From: Mauremys mutica
Lineage: Eukaryota; Chordata; Testudines; Geoemydidae
Direction: 5' to 3'
NCBI RefSeq assembly: GCF_020497125.1
Contig: NC_059082.1
Location: 54,272,524 to 54,336,523 of the forward strand
DNA length: 64,000 nucleotides
Shown here: in pieces, positions 11,310-22,803 of the stretch
Position numbering within the stretch: the stretch's first letter is position 1
Layout: each line of letters starts with the position of its first letter
Program-made: the position numbers and the translations under genes
The notes under the pieces: generated by a model
The model's database searches: none
Seen by the model: only the letters and a program-made list of their open reading frames with translations
Told to the model about the DNA's origin: nothing

Positions 11310-11731
11310 TGTTGTGGAAAATTGACCACCCAGTTGATTTTGGATTAGACAGCCTGAGGCTCCTTTATTGATTAATTAAACATGCATGCATGGGGGAGTC
11401 AGCCAAGGCAGCCGAACCTCTTCCCCTCCCCCCTCCCCGACAGATAAAATGCGAGAGCTTATATAGGATAAAACCACAAAAATTACATATGCTTCCTTTA
11501 AGTTTTACATCCATATAAGGGATGAAGCCAAGCAATCCTTTCCTGTTTCTCTCTTACTTTTGCCCTTTGCGGTTTCTTGCTCCATCACCTGGCAGTGATT
11601 AATCATAAACTGTTACAAATGGTTAGTTCTGCTTCTATAGGTTCTACAGTTAGTTCTGCTTTTATGATTTCTCTTTACCCTTCTTTTTCTACCTCCCCCC
11701 ACCCTTTTCTACCTTCAGGCCATACTATACA
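11310..11731 (-). mobile_element. LTR-like element (copy 1)
   Basis: On the minus strand the segment runs from TGTATAGTATGG to TTTTCCACAACA. It has a TATA box (CCTATATAAGC near 11459-11467) and, further on, a poly(A) signal (AATAAA at 11364-11369). That is the promoter-R-U5 order of an LTR. No TSD was found and no coding region accompanies it, so boundaries are approximate. Confidence 0.45.
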
Positions 11732-11779
11732 GACTGCTTAAAGTTTAGGCTTTGACCATTCCCCCTGCCCCCCCCCAGT

Positions 11780-12165
11780 GAGAAAGGTGGGAAATTCAAA
11801 ACTGGGAAAGGAAATGCTTTTTCACACAATGTTGTATAATTAGACAGTGGAACTCCCTGCTACAGGAAGTAGTTGAGGCCCAAGAATGTGGCAATATTCA
11901 AAGAGGGATTGGCCATGCCTGTGGACAATGAGAATATCCAGATTGAGCATCATTAACGACAGCAGATGCTGGAAAGGATATTAAGATAATCTGTAACTGT
12001 TACAGACCAGGATGAAACCTAGCATGCGGGCAGATAATCCCACATCTGCCACATCTGGGATTCTTACACCTTCCTCTGCAGCATCTGGTGCTGACCACTG
12101 TCAGAGACAGGCTACTAGACAAGATGGCCCTTGGATCCGATTCAGTCTGGCAATGCCTGTGTTCC
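11780..12165 (+). mobile_element. CR1 LINE 3' fragment (copy 1)
   Basis: TTTTTCACACAATGTTGTAT, GTGGAACTCCCTGCTACAGG, CACATCTGGGATTCTTACAC, GCATCTGGTGCTGACCACTG and GACAGGCTACTAGACAAGAT follow the usual CR1 3'-end order. Non-coding and 5'-truncated. Confidence 0.75.
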
Positions 12166-14319
12166 TCTGGAACTGGTCACGGGCCAGGACACTCGGCTAG
12201 GGGGCCTGCCCCCGTGTGGAACCCCAGTGTCCCTTCCTCACCCAGGAAAGGAAGAGATTTGCAACGAGGAATAAGATTAGATGTTTTTTTTCTGGCTCTC
12301 TCTGGTGCGTCCCTCCTCCTCTCTCAGACACAGTAGCCCCTCCGCTGTCATCCTGAGCTGGTGCATGCTGCCATCAGCCCTTCCCCATTGCTCTCCCCAT
12401 CTCTCGCAGGCATGTCTGACATCTTGGTGAGCAGCAGCATCCTGAAGTCTGTGGTTAATTTCCTATTCCTTCTGGACTCCTACCTGCTGCAGCCTCCTCT
12501 GCAGGGGTCTGTTACCCTGAGCCAGTACAAGAGGCTCCTTCACCCCACAGCCAGGAGACAGCACAGGAGAGCAGGCCAGGTTGAGATGCTCTGAGCAACA
12601 GTGGGCAACACCTGGTCCCATCCATTCCTGTGCCCTCACTCGCTCTCCCATTCTTAGCCAAGGGGGCACTGTCTAAAATAGAAAGTGTGTTCTCCCCTCC
12701 ATTCCCTGATCCTTGAGCTGTGTCACTAGCGTCCGTAGGATCCTGCCCACCTGTGGGGGCGCGAGCTGTTCCGGAGGTCACAGAGTGTCTCTCTGTAGAG
12801 TTCTGAGCTGGGTTGTGGCATCTCTGCTGGCATCTCCTGGAACTCGGGAAAGCCCTGGGGTAGATGGGAAGGGCAGGCTGACAGGGGAAACGTTTGCGCT
12901 TTAAAAACCCTGCTGCCATGCTGATGATGTGTCATTGCTAGAGCACTTTAGGATGCATAGCACTTTGCAAAAGTGGGACATGGGGGGGCCTTGCTCTGGG
13001 GGGTGAGTCGGATACATAGGACAGCAGCTGCAGCTCAGGGTGGCACAGATCTAGGGCGGGGTCCATATGAAGTTGCCCTGCAGTGGCTCACGAGCGTGAG
13101 GACCAACCTCAGGGCAGACTGGGAAGAAGCAGGGAACAACCCTCAATTGGCTGTGAGTTCCATGCTTAGATTTCACCCACCGGTTATCAAGTATAAACCC
13201 CTCAGGCGCTATAACAGCCTTAACCTGGAGTCACAGACAGTCCCATTAGGTCCTCCGATGTATCTCACCTCACAGGTAAGCCTATATTTGTAATAGATGG
13301 TTCCTAACACAGATTCACAGCATTATTCAGGTTATTCCCAGTCCCACAGGGCTGATGAATTGCACCTTAGATCTCACACGGAACAGAGCTGGTCTGCCAG
13401 CATTACTTTCCAATCTCATCTTACCTCTACCTCTGTCTATCCCCTATTAATCCATGCATCCACCTATCCATTTATCTATCCAGCCATCTGGGTGTCCAGT
13501 TTATGATTTTATATAGCACCTACTACTGTGGTACTGAGCACTGAGCAAAATAACAATGTGCATAAGTTTCAGTGCAATGTAGTAGGGCTCAGCATCTAGG
13601 ACTTTGTCTGAGGAGGATAGTTATTCCCTTCTCACAGTTCTTTGTGGCTGGGACGGAGCAACGGTGCCAACCCCAAGCATTCAAAAATCTTAAACCAGGC
13701 CCCCAAAATCACGAGATTTTCTTTTAAAACATTTTGGGGGTTCTTTTTTTTTCTTTTTTTTTTTTGCATTCGGGTTTCGTAGCCTTTATGTCACACATGA
13801 ATCACATCTTCAAGTTTTTCTCTGCACCCATGAGGGCTAGAAACAGACTTTGTTTTGTTTTGAACGCAAGCTGAGATTCTCATGTCATTTCCTGATTCTA
13901 GGAGCTGGGGCTTCAAGAAAACCATAAAAAAATACGAGACTCACGATCCTGTCAGAACACTGATGGAGCCCTGAGGCCTTGGCATATCTCCTTTAAAGAA
14001 CATGGACTTACCAGAACATTACAGAGATCTCAAACGAGGAGATGAATTTTGGTGTAAGCACTGTCGTGTGCTGGGCAGGGAGCATGGCTCAGGGTGGGTG
14101 AGACTTGCCTGCCAGGCAGAGCTGGTGCAGGCAGGGTTGTACGGGGAGATTTTTGGCAAACCAGTAAAGTGCCTGAAACCACTATGGCTTAGTGCTAAAA
14201 GCAGCCAAGTCAGCAGGCTGTAAATTGGCCATGTCGCAGCCTCAGGTTGACCAAGTCAGGAGGGGAGAGGGTTTGGGGTGCCACAGAAAGGGCAGCTTGA
14301 CCCTACATCCTTCCTGATA
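12166..14319. other. Unassigned non-coding DNA (copy 1)
   Basis: Includes a T-rich run near 13744-13765 that is one base longer in copy 2. The segment at 12410-12490 looks briefly exon-like (an AG before an ATG-led open frame) but matches nothing I know and has no partner exon. No gene is called. Confidence 0.4.
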
Positions 14320-14793
14320 AGAACTGTGTTGAAGCTGCTAATACATGCATTTTAGAAGAGCAGGATGTGCCCTCAGGAATGTGTCTAACAGGGTCTCAAG
14401 GCTGCAAACTCTGGAAATACACATACCTGGTTAATCAGTAATCAGAAGGAACCTCTTGCTTGGCCATTGAAACTGTTTGCTTGACAAGTTTTCTTTAAGG
14501 CACATGTCATTCTATTACTAATGTATAAATAAGGGGGAAAAATTTGAGGTAGTTGGACTCTCCCTCTGGATACATCTTGCAGTCCCCAGTGGCAGACAGG
14601 CTGCTGCTGTGCCACTCGAGAGCCACACTCAGCTTTGGTAATTATCGAGGGTTGGGGGTGTTTTACTAACCTGTTGCGGACGTGTGTAAGTGCTTGAGAC
14701 TAAGTAAAGTATAGCTTTAAGTGAAAGCACTCTTGTGTTGTCCTGTTTGTGCCAGCCATCTATCGGTTGGACGGCCGTGTCTCCCCTGATTAA
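14320..14793 (+). mobile_element. Solo-LTR-like element (copy 1)
   Basis: The segment opens TGTTGAAGCTGC, has a TATA box (TGTATAAATAAGG, 14521-14533) and a downstream region with GAGACTAAGTAAAGTATAGC, then closes near ATTTCCTGACA. The promoter-to-poly(A) layout and TG...CA ends fit an ERV LTR. I could not find a target duplication, so the ends are uncertain. Confidence 0.5.
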
Positions 14794-15572
14794 TTTCCTG
14801 ACACCACCTCACATAGAGTAAAAGTTACCAAGAGCTTTGGGTACAAGAACCCTGGGTAACAGGGTGTGAGCACAGCAGGTGTTTGGGGGCTTGTTAGTTG
14901 GATTATGATGAGTCATTTCTGAGAGGGGGTACCAACAACACAGACACTCAGCCTGACTAATACTGAGGAAGGAGACATGACCCATATGGCTTCACTTCCT
15001 TGCTCATCTCCCTGGGCTTTGAAAGAGAGCTTTCAGGGCTGAATCACCTTTAACAAGCTCACTGCCTTTTGATGCTTTGCCATTGGCTGAGTGGCCCTTG
15101 CAAAGCTGGGGAATTCTTTTCCTGGCTTTGAAACTGTCAAAGACAAACCAAGTCATAATGATTTCCAGCCTGACCCTTGTCAGAGGTCAGGATGAAGGAG
15201 GGAGAAACACACATTGCGGGTGGCTTTTGGAAAACCACTCTGAGGGGTCAACACAACCCAGTCGCGTGCTGCAACAAGCCAAAATGACTGCATCTCCTTA
15301 CTGAGAGGAGAGCTACAGAACTGCTGTGTCAAGGAGTGGCTTGTTATCCCCTCTGCAGGCTCAGCACTGCCCTGGTGACCCGTGCTTATGGACTTGTTCC
15401 CAGCAGATTGTCGGGTAGCTGATACCCCCACAGTAGGTTCTTGTGGTTTGAGCAACCCCCAGATTGGCCACAGGAATGTTTCCTTCTTGCTTTCCTCTTC
15501 TCTGGGCCTGTGGTCCCCTTTGTTTTCCACTCTCTATATCTTCGTTCAGAGAATTTCACCACAGCACCACTC
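14794..15572. other. Unassigned non-coding DNA (copy 1)
   Basis: No feature is supported. The ORFs are short and shadow each other on both strands. Confidence 0.4.
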
Positions 15573-15872
15573 CATAGGTGCTGACTCCAGGGGTGGTCTG
15601 GGGCTGGAGCACCCACAGAAAAAAAATGGTGGGTGCTCAGCACCCACTGGCAGACCTGCCAATCAGCTCTTTCTCCTCCCTTCCAGCGCCTCTCGCCCGC
15701 CAGTGATCATCTGTTCAGCAGCATGTGGGAAGTGTGGGGCAGGGGAGAGGGTGGAATGGGATGGGAAGAGGTGGGGTGGAGTGGGGTCGGGGCCCTGGAG
15801 GAAGGGGTGGAGTGGGGGTGGGGTCTGGGGCGGAGTTTGGGTTGAGCACTCTCGGGGAAATCGGCACCTCTG
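15573..15872. mobile_element. DNA transposon remnant (copy 1)
   Basis: The ends CATAGGTGCTGACTCC and GAAATCGGCACCTCTG are imperfect inverted repeats. Inside are GGAGCACCCACAG and TGGGTGCTCAGCACCCACTGG followed by a G-rich (GGGGTGGAGTGGGG) tract. This matches a non-autonomous DNA element common in turtles. TSDs are not clear. The G-rich tract creates the long ORFs on both strands. Confidence 0.6.
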
Positions 15873-17550
15873 CCACACACTTCATTGCCATGCCATAGCT
15901 CTGGCACAGCCAGCCCAGTGCCATCTCTTATTTCCTGTCTGTAACAGGGCCGGCCACCACCCCAGTGCCCCCTCGTGGCCAAAGATGCCTCTCTGCAGTG
16001 CCCTGCCCCTATTTCCCCCTTCGTCAGCCTCCTCTGCATATTCTGCACAGTCCCTCTGCCAGTCACAGCCTGTCTTGGGGCTGGGTTTTTAATTAACTTA
16101 ACAAAGCTCTGAAAACAAACACAAAAGACCATTCGTCCATTCAGGCTTAAGCTGAGCACCGCCCCTCCTCTCTGAGGGGACCACTCGGGGACCACTGCAA
16201 GAGCCCCTCCCAGCAGCTTCCCGCTGCCTTTTGCCCTGAGATCAACACAGGCATGACTTGCCCTGGAATCAGGGCTGGCTTAGTCCCAGGTCTCCATCCC
16301 CTGACAAGCCATCCTGTTACACTCTCTCTGTCTCCTATAGTGATCAGACCCCACTGATGCCCTAGTGATGAGACTCACCCCGGCTTTCACTGGACTCCCC
16401 AGTTCACAGTGTCTCTTCCAGTCCCCCTCCATGTCCCCAATTCCTGGCCACAGTGCTTAGATGCATCAATACATCAATCCTCCTCCACCTGGTGTCTCAG
16501 AATAATACCGTCTCCTGCTTCGCTGGGGAAGTTAATTTGCCCCAAGAGCCAATGCCCGAGGCCTCTGCCCAAGTGTCACTCTGGCCTTATGATGCCAGGG
16601 TGACTTTGCTGTCGAAGGGCTGAGTAAGACCTTTATGATTTCCCCCTTTTAAGCCACAACTTCCCTTCTCCTCCTTGATTGTCTGGTTTGCAGTCCACCA
16701 GGGACCATTGGCCAGCTGGGAGCCAGCAGGCCGATGCCCCTTCCCCTTTGATCCGGAAAGGATGGCCACGCATGGAGCTTGCGTTCCCACAATACTATGA
16801 CAACACCATGAGCAAGCAGCTCTCTCTGCTCTGCCTAGCTTGCACGGAGTTAGCGTTCCCATGATACTATGACAAACAACCATGAGCAAGCAGGTCTCTC
16901 CACTCTGCCTAGCTAGGGATCATCCTGCTGCTTTCTGTGCCACCCTCGAACTAAATTAGCTGCTCCTGATTAGGCAATGTATCGGTTTTCCCCTTGAGCA
17001 CTTTTTTATTTAATTCTATTGTAAGAGAGAACTCATTAAAGCAGCCTCACCCTTCCAAGGGATGAATGTTTGCTTCCCTGTCTACAGAGAAGCATCAGTC
17101 CAGAGCCAAAACGTGCATCGAAGAGTCCATCTCATTCCGCCTGCCCCTGGCCTCCTGTCTGTGCTCCTGCCGGGGCAGTTGGAGCAAGCAGAATTGTGGG
17201 CCGTTTGTTATCAGCCAGGAGAGCAGGGAGGCTTCCTGCAAATTCTCCCTCCAGACCCATGCCTGGGAGCTGCTTACAGAGTAAGAGCTAGCCTCTCTTT
17301 TTAAAGCATGCCTCTTTTTATTTTTCACAGGCAACATGATCTTTGTAGCTTTGGACTGGCTGTTAACGAAGGCAGAGGTTTGTCTGCACTCTTGAACGTG
17401 AGGTGTATTGTTATTAGCAGAGATCAGCACGACCAGGTGGGATCAGCTATGAAAGTCCCTGAAGATTTGGAGTCAAATGGGATGAAAGTTTAGGGGGAAA
17501 CACAAGCAAGGCAGAATTACTGTGGATCAAGGCTGAGACCTGAGCATTGG
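15873..17550. other. Unassigned non-coding DNA (copy 1)
   Basis: No gene is supported. An open frame at 17066-17284 is shifted by a 1-bp deletion in copy 2, which argues against conserved coding. The 72-bp tandem duplication at 16771-16914 lies within this stretch. Confidence 0.4.
16771..16914 (+). repeat. Two-copy 72-bp tandem repeat (copy 1)
   Basis: GCGTTCCCACAATACTATGA at 16781 recurs as GCGTTCCCATGATACTATGA at 16853. The following ACCATGAGCAAGCAG...TCTGCCTAGCT also repeats at the same 72-bp spacing. Confidence 0.8.
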
Positions 17551-17913
17551 CAGGGCTGGCTTTAGGAAGTGCGGGGCCCAATTTGAACATTTTCGGCAGG
17601 GCCCCGGTGGGGATGACTAAAAAAAAAAAAAACCATGTAAAAAAAGCCTTTAATTTCTTCGCAACCAGTTCCCTATAAAAAGTTCTGGTTTAAGGGATGT
17701 GCCACAGTATGTAGTTTTTTTGTACCAATAGAGTTACCATACGTCCGTATTTTCCTCCTGGATGGCGATTTAAGAACCAAAAAGCCTGACATGTCTAGGA
17801 AAATATGGATGTATGTTAACTCTACCTAAAGATCTTTTTAAAAAAGATGGGCCTGAACTAGAAATGAGCTCTGTTTCACATGTGTGGGTCCCCGCCACTC
17901 CCTGGGGGTGTGC

Positions 17914-18037
17914 TAGGGTGACCAGATGTCCCGATTTTATAGGGACAGTCCTGATTTTGTGGTCTTTTTCTTATATAGGATACTATTACCCCTCACCCCC
18001 TGTCTCGATTTTTCACACTTGCTGTCTGGTCACCCTA
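17914..18037. mobile_element. TAGGGTGACC MITE nested in hAT element (copy 1)
   Basis: 124 bp bounded by TAGGGTGACCAGATGTCC and GGTCACCCTA, flanked on both sides by the 8-bp duplication GGGTGTGC (17906-17913 and 18038-18045). The internal CCCGATTTTATAGGGACAGT and TTCTTATATAGG are typical of the family. It is present in both copies, so it inserted before the large duplication. Confidence 0.9.
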
Positions 18038-18119
18038 GGGTGTGCACATGTGTGGGTCCCAGCTGCTCTCTGCCCCCCTCATTGAAGCAGGTGTGCAGGG
18101 AGGGAACTGCAGGGCACCA

Positions 18120-18320
18120 GTGGACATGGGGCTGGCTGGAGGTAGGGTCCGGCTGCAGGCAGGGCAAGGGGTGCGGGGTTGGCTGAAGACGGGCTGATGT
18201 GGGGCTGGAGGCAGGGCAGGGGGTGTGGGGCTGACTGGAGACGGGCTGGCTGTGGGCAGGGGGTGCAAGGCTGGCTACAGGCAGGGACTGGTGCGGGCAG
18301 GGGGTGCGGGTACAGGGGGT
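18120..18320 (+). repeat. G-rich minisatellite inside hAT element (copy 1)
   Basis: Repeated GGCAGGGGGTGYGGG and GGGGCTGGCTGGAG-type units. It carries about ten differences from copy 2 within roughly 120 bp, far more than surrounding sequence. Confidence 0.7.
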
Positions 18321-18727
18321 ACAGCCCACCCTGTATGGTGAGTGCCCCCTCCTCCTCCCCCCCCCCACCGGGGTAGCAGCAGCAGCCCAGGGGCTATTTC
18401 AAGGGCCCAGGGCTCTCCTGCTTCTACCACCCTGGCCCAGTAAATAGCCGCGGGAGCCCTGGGGAAGCGGCAGGGCTTCGGCGGCTATTTAAAGGACTGG
18501 GGTGGCAGAGGCAGTTGGAGACCCGGCCTTTTGAATAGCCCCTGGAGCCCCCTGCTCCCCCTGCTGGGAGCCCCAGGTGCTTTAAATTGACCCTGGGGAA
18601 GCCGGGCCACCCCAGTACAGCGCACTGGCTCTTGCTAGTACATCATACTGGGGCTTGGGTGTGGGGCCCTCTTAGGGGCGGGGCCCGATTCAGGGGAATT
18701 GGTTTGAATTGGCCTAAAGCCGGCCCT

Positions 18728-18729
18728 GT
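18728..18729. other. Duplication junction at a transposon terminus
   Basis: Left of the junction is the terminal inverted repeat CCTAAAGCCGGCCCTG of the hAT-type element. Right of it is TCTAACCGCATTC, the first sequence of copy 2. The equivalent place in copy 2 (38926/38927) instead continues into the element's 8-bp target duplication AGCATTGG and then flanking DNA. The junction is therefore exact to the transposon end within the resolution of the sequence. Confidence 0.85.
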
Positions 18730-19419
18730 CTAACCGCATTCATATTCCCTTTGGCTGCTGCTGGCTGCAGCGCCAATGCCTTCAGACGAGCTCCCAAGGC
18801 TGAATCTCAGCGTCTATGATTATAGCCAAATACCAGCCTCCTGGCATCTACCTGCTGCTCCTGGCACATCCTCATGGCTGGTCACAAACCCACCTCTCTA
18901 GGTGCTGCATCGAATGGCCCACCAGCGTCACTTACTGGGTACCTGGATAACTGGCACATCCATGCCATTGGGAGATCCCTTCATACAATATAGTTAGTAA
19001 GCTTTGAAATCTTTGGTCTCGAGGCATCCTGGAGTGTTATGCTGGGCAACAGGGCTGTGGGGGGGAAGCTGATTTTGTGGCCAATGGGTATGTGCAATTA
19101 ACATAGAATGAATGAGGGGCAGTTTTATAAGTGCTTGATGATTGGCTAGAAGCCAACTCTTGAGTCGTGTGATATCTGGTGTTTTCCATAAAGCCTACCT
19201 CTTGGAGTCATGTGATTATAGGAGAATCTCAGCTTTCATTAAAAGAGCCAGGGTCCAGCCTTCATGTGTGTGGAGAAAAGCTGGAAGGTGTGACTAACCT
19301 CTCAGTGCTCAAACCCCACCAGGCCAATAAAAAAGAACCCACCACTGATTTTTTATCTCTCACGATTTTTAAACCAGTCTCATGATTTGGGGGGCCTGGC
19401 TCATGAACTCTGAACACAA
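18729..19419. other. Unassigned non-coding DNA at start of copy 2
   Basis: First sequence of the duplicated unit; its copy-1 partner lies outside the window. No gene or named repeat is supported. Confidence 0.4.
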
Positions 19420-19790
19420 CATGGAACATAAGAACGGACACACTTGGTCAGAACAATGGTCCATCTAGCCCAGGATCCTGTCTTCAGACAGTGTCTGGTG
19501 CCAGATGCTTCAGAGGGAATGAATAGAACAGGGCAATTATTGAGTGATCCGTCCCCCATTGTCCAGTCCCAGCATCTGGGGTTGCATCTGTGACCTAACA
19601 GCCATTGAGGAACCTGTCCTCCATGAACTCCGTGAACCTGACTGTTCTTGTCACTGTCTGTCCACATGGAGTCATTCCCTACAGGACAGCATTTGTGGTG
19701 GTGTCCCATCCAAATTTCGGGGCAGAGATTCTATTCTGTGTCTAATACAGCTTGTCTTTTATAATCTCCCACCTGCACTAATGACACTAT
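19420..19790 (-). mobile_element. CR1 LINE 3' fragment, antisense
   Basis: AACATAAGAACGGACACACT, GGTCCATCTAGCCCAGGATC, GATGCTTCAGAGGGAATGAA and the spaced CCATTGAGGAACCTGTCCTC are the reverse complement of the CR1 3' end seen at 261-441. It belongs to the part of copy 2 whose partner is left of the window. Confidence 0.8.
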
Positions 19791-20441
19791 GTATATAATA
19801 TGGACTAATAAGGGGAAGTGCTGGTCATCTGCAATTTGATTCTATTACATGCAATCAGTATGTAATCAAAGGGCCCGGAGAATCAAATGGATCCATCTGT
19901 ATCTGATTTGGAGTGTTTTTTGGAGGGTTATTTATGCTCTTGAAGGCCTCTGCCATCTGAGCTGCCAGATTCTGTAATGAGGGGCATTTCTCTGCTCATG
20001 GCAGGGTCCCTATTCAACAAATGCTCCTGCAACAGCAAAACTACAGCTCAGCCCTATGAGGGAAGGGACTAGGCTGTGGGAACAGGACAGGATTTGAGAT
20101 GGGGGGGCCTGGGAATGTAGTGGGAATGCTTCTGTCTATTGCACTCAGTCACTCAGCTCCCACAATGCATGGAAAGCCCTCAGAACAGCTCAGCGGTGGC
20201 CCTGAGTGAATGAAACCAACCTCTGTCTAGGCTGCTGTGAGCATCCTGTTTGTTTGGGGGGTACCTAGCATCTCGGAGAGCCTTTGGGGTGCTGGAGGAG
20301 CTGGAGTTCATTAGTGCAGTGTTTGTGTGACTGCACACCTGCTAGGGTTTTACTGCCGTGTTACAAAATGTTTTATTTTAGAACAAATTAAACCATGACT
20401 AATGATTCTTCTAATTTATTAAATAAGGCACCAAAATATCC
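19791..20441. other. Unassigned non-coding DNA (copy 2)
   Basis: No feature recognised. Position 20182 is where copy-1 sequence visible in this window starts to align. Confidence 0.4.
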
Positions 20442-20623
20442 CATGCTCTGAGTGTCCCTAGCCTCTATTTGCCAAAAGCTGGGAGTAGACAACAGGGGAT
20501 GGATCACTCAATGATTGCCTGTTCTGTTCATTCCCTCTGAAGCATCTGGATTGGCCACTGTCAGGAAGACAGGATACTAGGTTAGCTGGACCATTGGTCT
20601 GACCCGGTGTGGCCATTCTTAGG
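20442..20623 (+). mobile_element. CR1 LINE 3' end fragment (copy 2)
   Basis: Counterpart of 261-441, with a single extra G (CAGGAAGACAGG instead of CAGAAGACAGG). Confidence 0.8.
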
Positions 20624-22380
20624 TTCTTTATTCCTTGTGACAGGAAAAAATGGGAAAAAAAATAGTCATTTCTTCTCTCCCATGTCCATGATCTTTGTTA
20701 CTGGAATGAGTTTCCTGCTACATCTCCCTTGCCCTCTAGGTGGCAGTGGAGACTGTTTGCATCTGGCTACAGCAGAGTTGGACACCTGCATATAACCCTT
20801 GTGCCAGGGGGTATCAGCAGCACCAAGGGCTGGGTTCTATATCTAGGGGTTCCTCTTAACATTACAAAACCAGATCCGGCTCAAGCCCCTACTTAGAAAT
20901 CTGGGGAAACTAACCCGCAAATCCCCCCACTCCCGGGCCTGTAAAGAGGCAAAGCAAAATGTTCATTAATAGGGAGAGGGAACTCTGCATGAATTTGGGG
21001 AAACCCCGCACCAATGAGTCAAAAGCATGCAAATAATAAGTAACCTCCCACCCCGCCATATCCTTTGCCTCTGTTTTCTACCTTGCCGTGTGGAAGTCCA
21101 ACAGACGAATATCCCTTTAACACAGCACTCCGTTTCCCTCTGCTGTACCCCATTTCACAACTGGCTGTCCCAGGTCAGCATAGTCCCAGAATTCAGGGGA
21201 GCATTTGCATGGATTCACCACCCACCCTGATGGGGGTGGGGGGTCAAGCAATGCCTCAGCTTCTACCACTGCTGTTGCCTGCCACTCACTATTGCCCTAT
21301 GTCTAGCTGCAATGCCACGTTCTGAGTTTCCACCACTTAGCCCAGTTCTGAGTGATTTCACCAGGCTGTAGAGAACCTGACTGCTGCTGCAGCCTCTGTG
21401 CTGCCTTTCACACCAGGTCTAAGGTTCAGCCCCCTGGTGATCACTCAGCAATTCATTTGGATCAGCTCTGTCTTTAAACACTAGAGAAAGAGAGGTCAAA
21501 TGTGATCTAAAACTACCTATACAAAATCCTCACCACCACCTAAGAGCATCTGTTCCCATTTCCTTTCTGTTCCCTTCTGCCTTTCACTTATATTTAGCAT
21601 CACAACCTCCTGCTTAAGTTAGGGTGACTGCCTCAGTCAAGGCATGTATATATACAGTTCTGCTACTTCTTATTCATACAATCAGGATAACAAAATTTCC
21701 TCACTCCTGCGTTCAAAGCTAAAGTGAATTTTAAACCAGAAGAGCCAAAACTGATCACTTTGGCAAAGCAGGCCTGGCTGCTGATCCCCTAGGCAGAGTA
21801 GGTGTGGCTATGCAAATACAGGCTGCTCCTGAGGTCTTTCCTCCCAGTTCGTCAATAGATGGGAGGGAGAGCTCATTCAGACCCTCGCTTTTACACACCC
21901 ATACACATACACACCCTCACACATGCACCTAGAGCCTGTCTGTGCATGCTTGATGCTGGCAGTAGCACCTGCCTCTCAGCGATGTTGCCACATGCCCACA
22001 GCCAGCCATGTGGCAGTGCCTATGCTGGGTGCCCAGCATCCCAAGCTGTGGACCACACAGATCCACAAATGCTCATGTACCAGTAGCTTTGAGACATAGT
22101 CCCCACTCCAGGACAGCCCCCGCTGCTGAAAGACGGTTGGTGTCCAAAGCTTTCCCTCTCCCCAGGACAAGCTTCCTCCACAGGGGGGAGACTCCCTGGG
22201 GAGCCAAAACTAATTACCTGTGTCTGGCAAAAAGTGTCTGTTAGTTTTGCATTATTGAATGAAAGATTCAAATGGATTTTTAGTGGTATTTAAAACAAAA
22301 CCAAACCAATTCATCTTAAACCTACAAAACAAGAGTTTTAAAAACTAGGAGTTGATTTAGGTCCTTAAAAATACTCACAT

Positions 22381-22385
<5 letters not shown>
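20624..22385. other. Unassigned non-coding DNA (copy 2)
   Basis: Counterpart of 442-2200. Several 1-bp indels in homopolymers separate the copies (for example near 20658, 20810, 20914, 20957 and 21153). Confidence 0.45.

Positions 22386-22415
<30 letters not shown>
22386..22415 (+). repeat. (CA)15 microsatellite (copy 2)
   Basis: Fifteen CA units against thirteen in copy 1. Confidence 0.95.
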
Positions 22416-22416
<1 letters not shown>

Positions 22417-22803
22417 TCTCTTTTTCTTAACATCCCTTGAACCGCTCTAATAATTTTTAGACAGATTACATTCCCTTTTATACATTTGGAGGCAGTTAAA
22501 TTCCAATAGAAAACCCTTATGTTCTTTTAGTGATTTTGACTACATTGTCCAAAGTCAAATGATTTAAATCAGATTGTCTCCTTGCCTGGATTATTTACAG
22601 ACATTCCTTTGGAAAAGGGCCCATTATTCCTTCAGAATGGCTGCAAAGAAACCAAGAATTCTCTCCCTATAATACTTTCCCTTTTGTAACATTTTTACAG
22701 CATTCAGCTGCTCAGTTCCCTCCAGCCTCTGCAGAGTTAACTTCTCACTCTCTTTCCTTAAATCACTTGCTTACCTCCCAGAACGACACCTTCATCAGCC
22801 TCA

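Larger units (their letters stand above)
1..18728 (+). repeat. Tandem duplication, copy 1 (right-hand part)
   Basis: Base 1 of the window corresponds to base 20182, and the two sequences stay collinear to 18728/38926. The offset between copies drifts only from 20181 to 20199 through small indels: a CA run that is two units longer in copy 2, a 4-bp TTTA gain near 23692, and many single-base homopolymer changes. The copy must begin about 1.45 kb left of the window, because the first 1,453 bases of copy 2 (18729-20181) have no counterpart here. No gene was recognised in it. Alternative explanation: a false duplication in the assembly made from two haplotypes. Confidence 0.93.
17551..18728. mobile_element. 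hAT-type DNA transposon at the duplication breakpoint (copy 1)
   Basis: The TIRs are CAGGGCTGGCTTTAGG (left) and CCTAAAGCCGGCCCTG (right). The left flank is the 8-bp target duplication AGCATTGG (17543-17550), but the right flank is TCTAACCG, so the right TSD is absent. The copy-2 element has both. It contains a nested MITE (17914-18037) and a G-rich minisatellite (about 18120-18320). There is no transposase, so it is non-autonomous. An 8-bp TSD with CAGGG ends supports hAT. Confidence 0.85.

Noticed and set aside
12361..12594. Exon-like stretch starting CGCAG then an ATG-led frame
   Set aside because: No similarity recognised, no partner exons, and the minus strand is equally open.
15382..16092. 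236-aa plus-strand ORF
   Set aside because: It runs through a DNA-transposon remnant with a G-rich tract. Its C-terminus changes between copies through a 1-bp indel.
17062..17304. Three overlapping plus-strand ORFs with cysteine-rich wording
   Set aside because: A 1-bp deletion in copy 2 (37380-37390) swaps the frames, so no frame is conserved.
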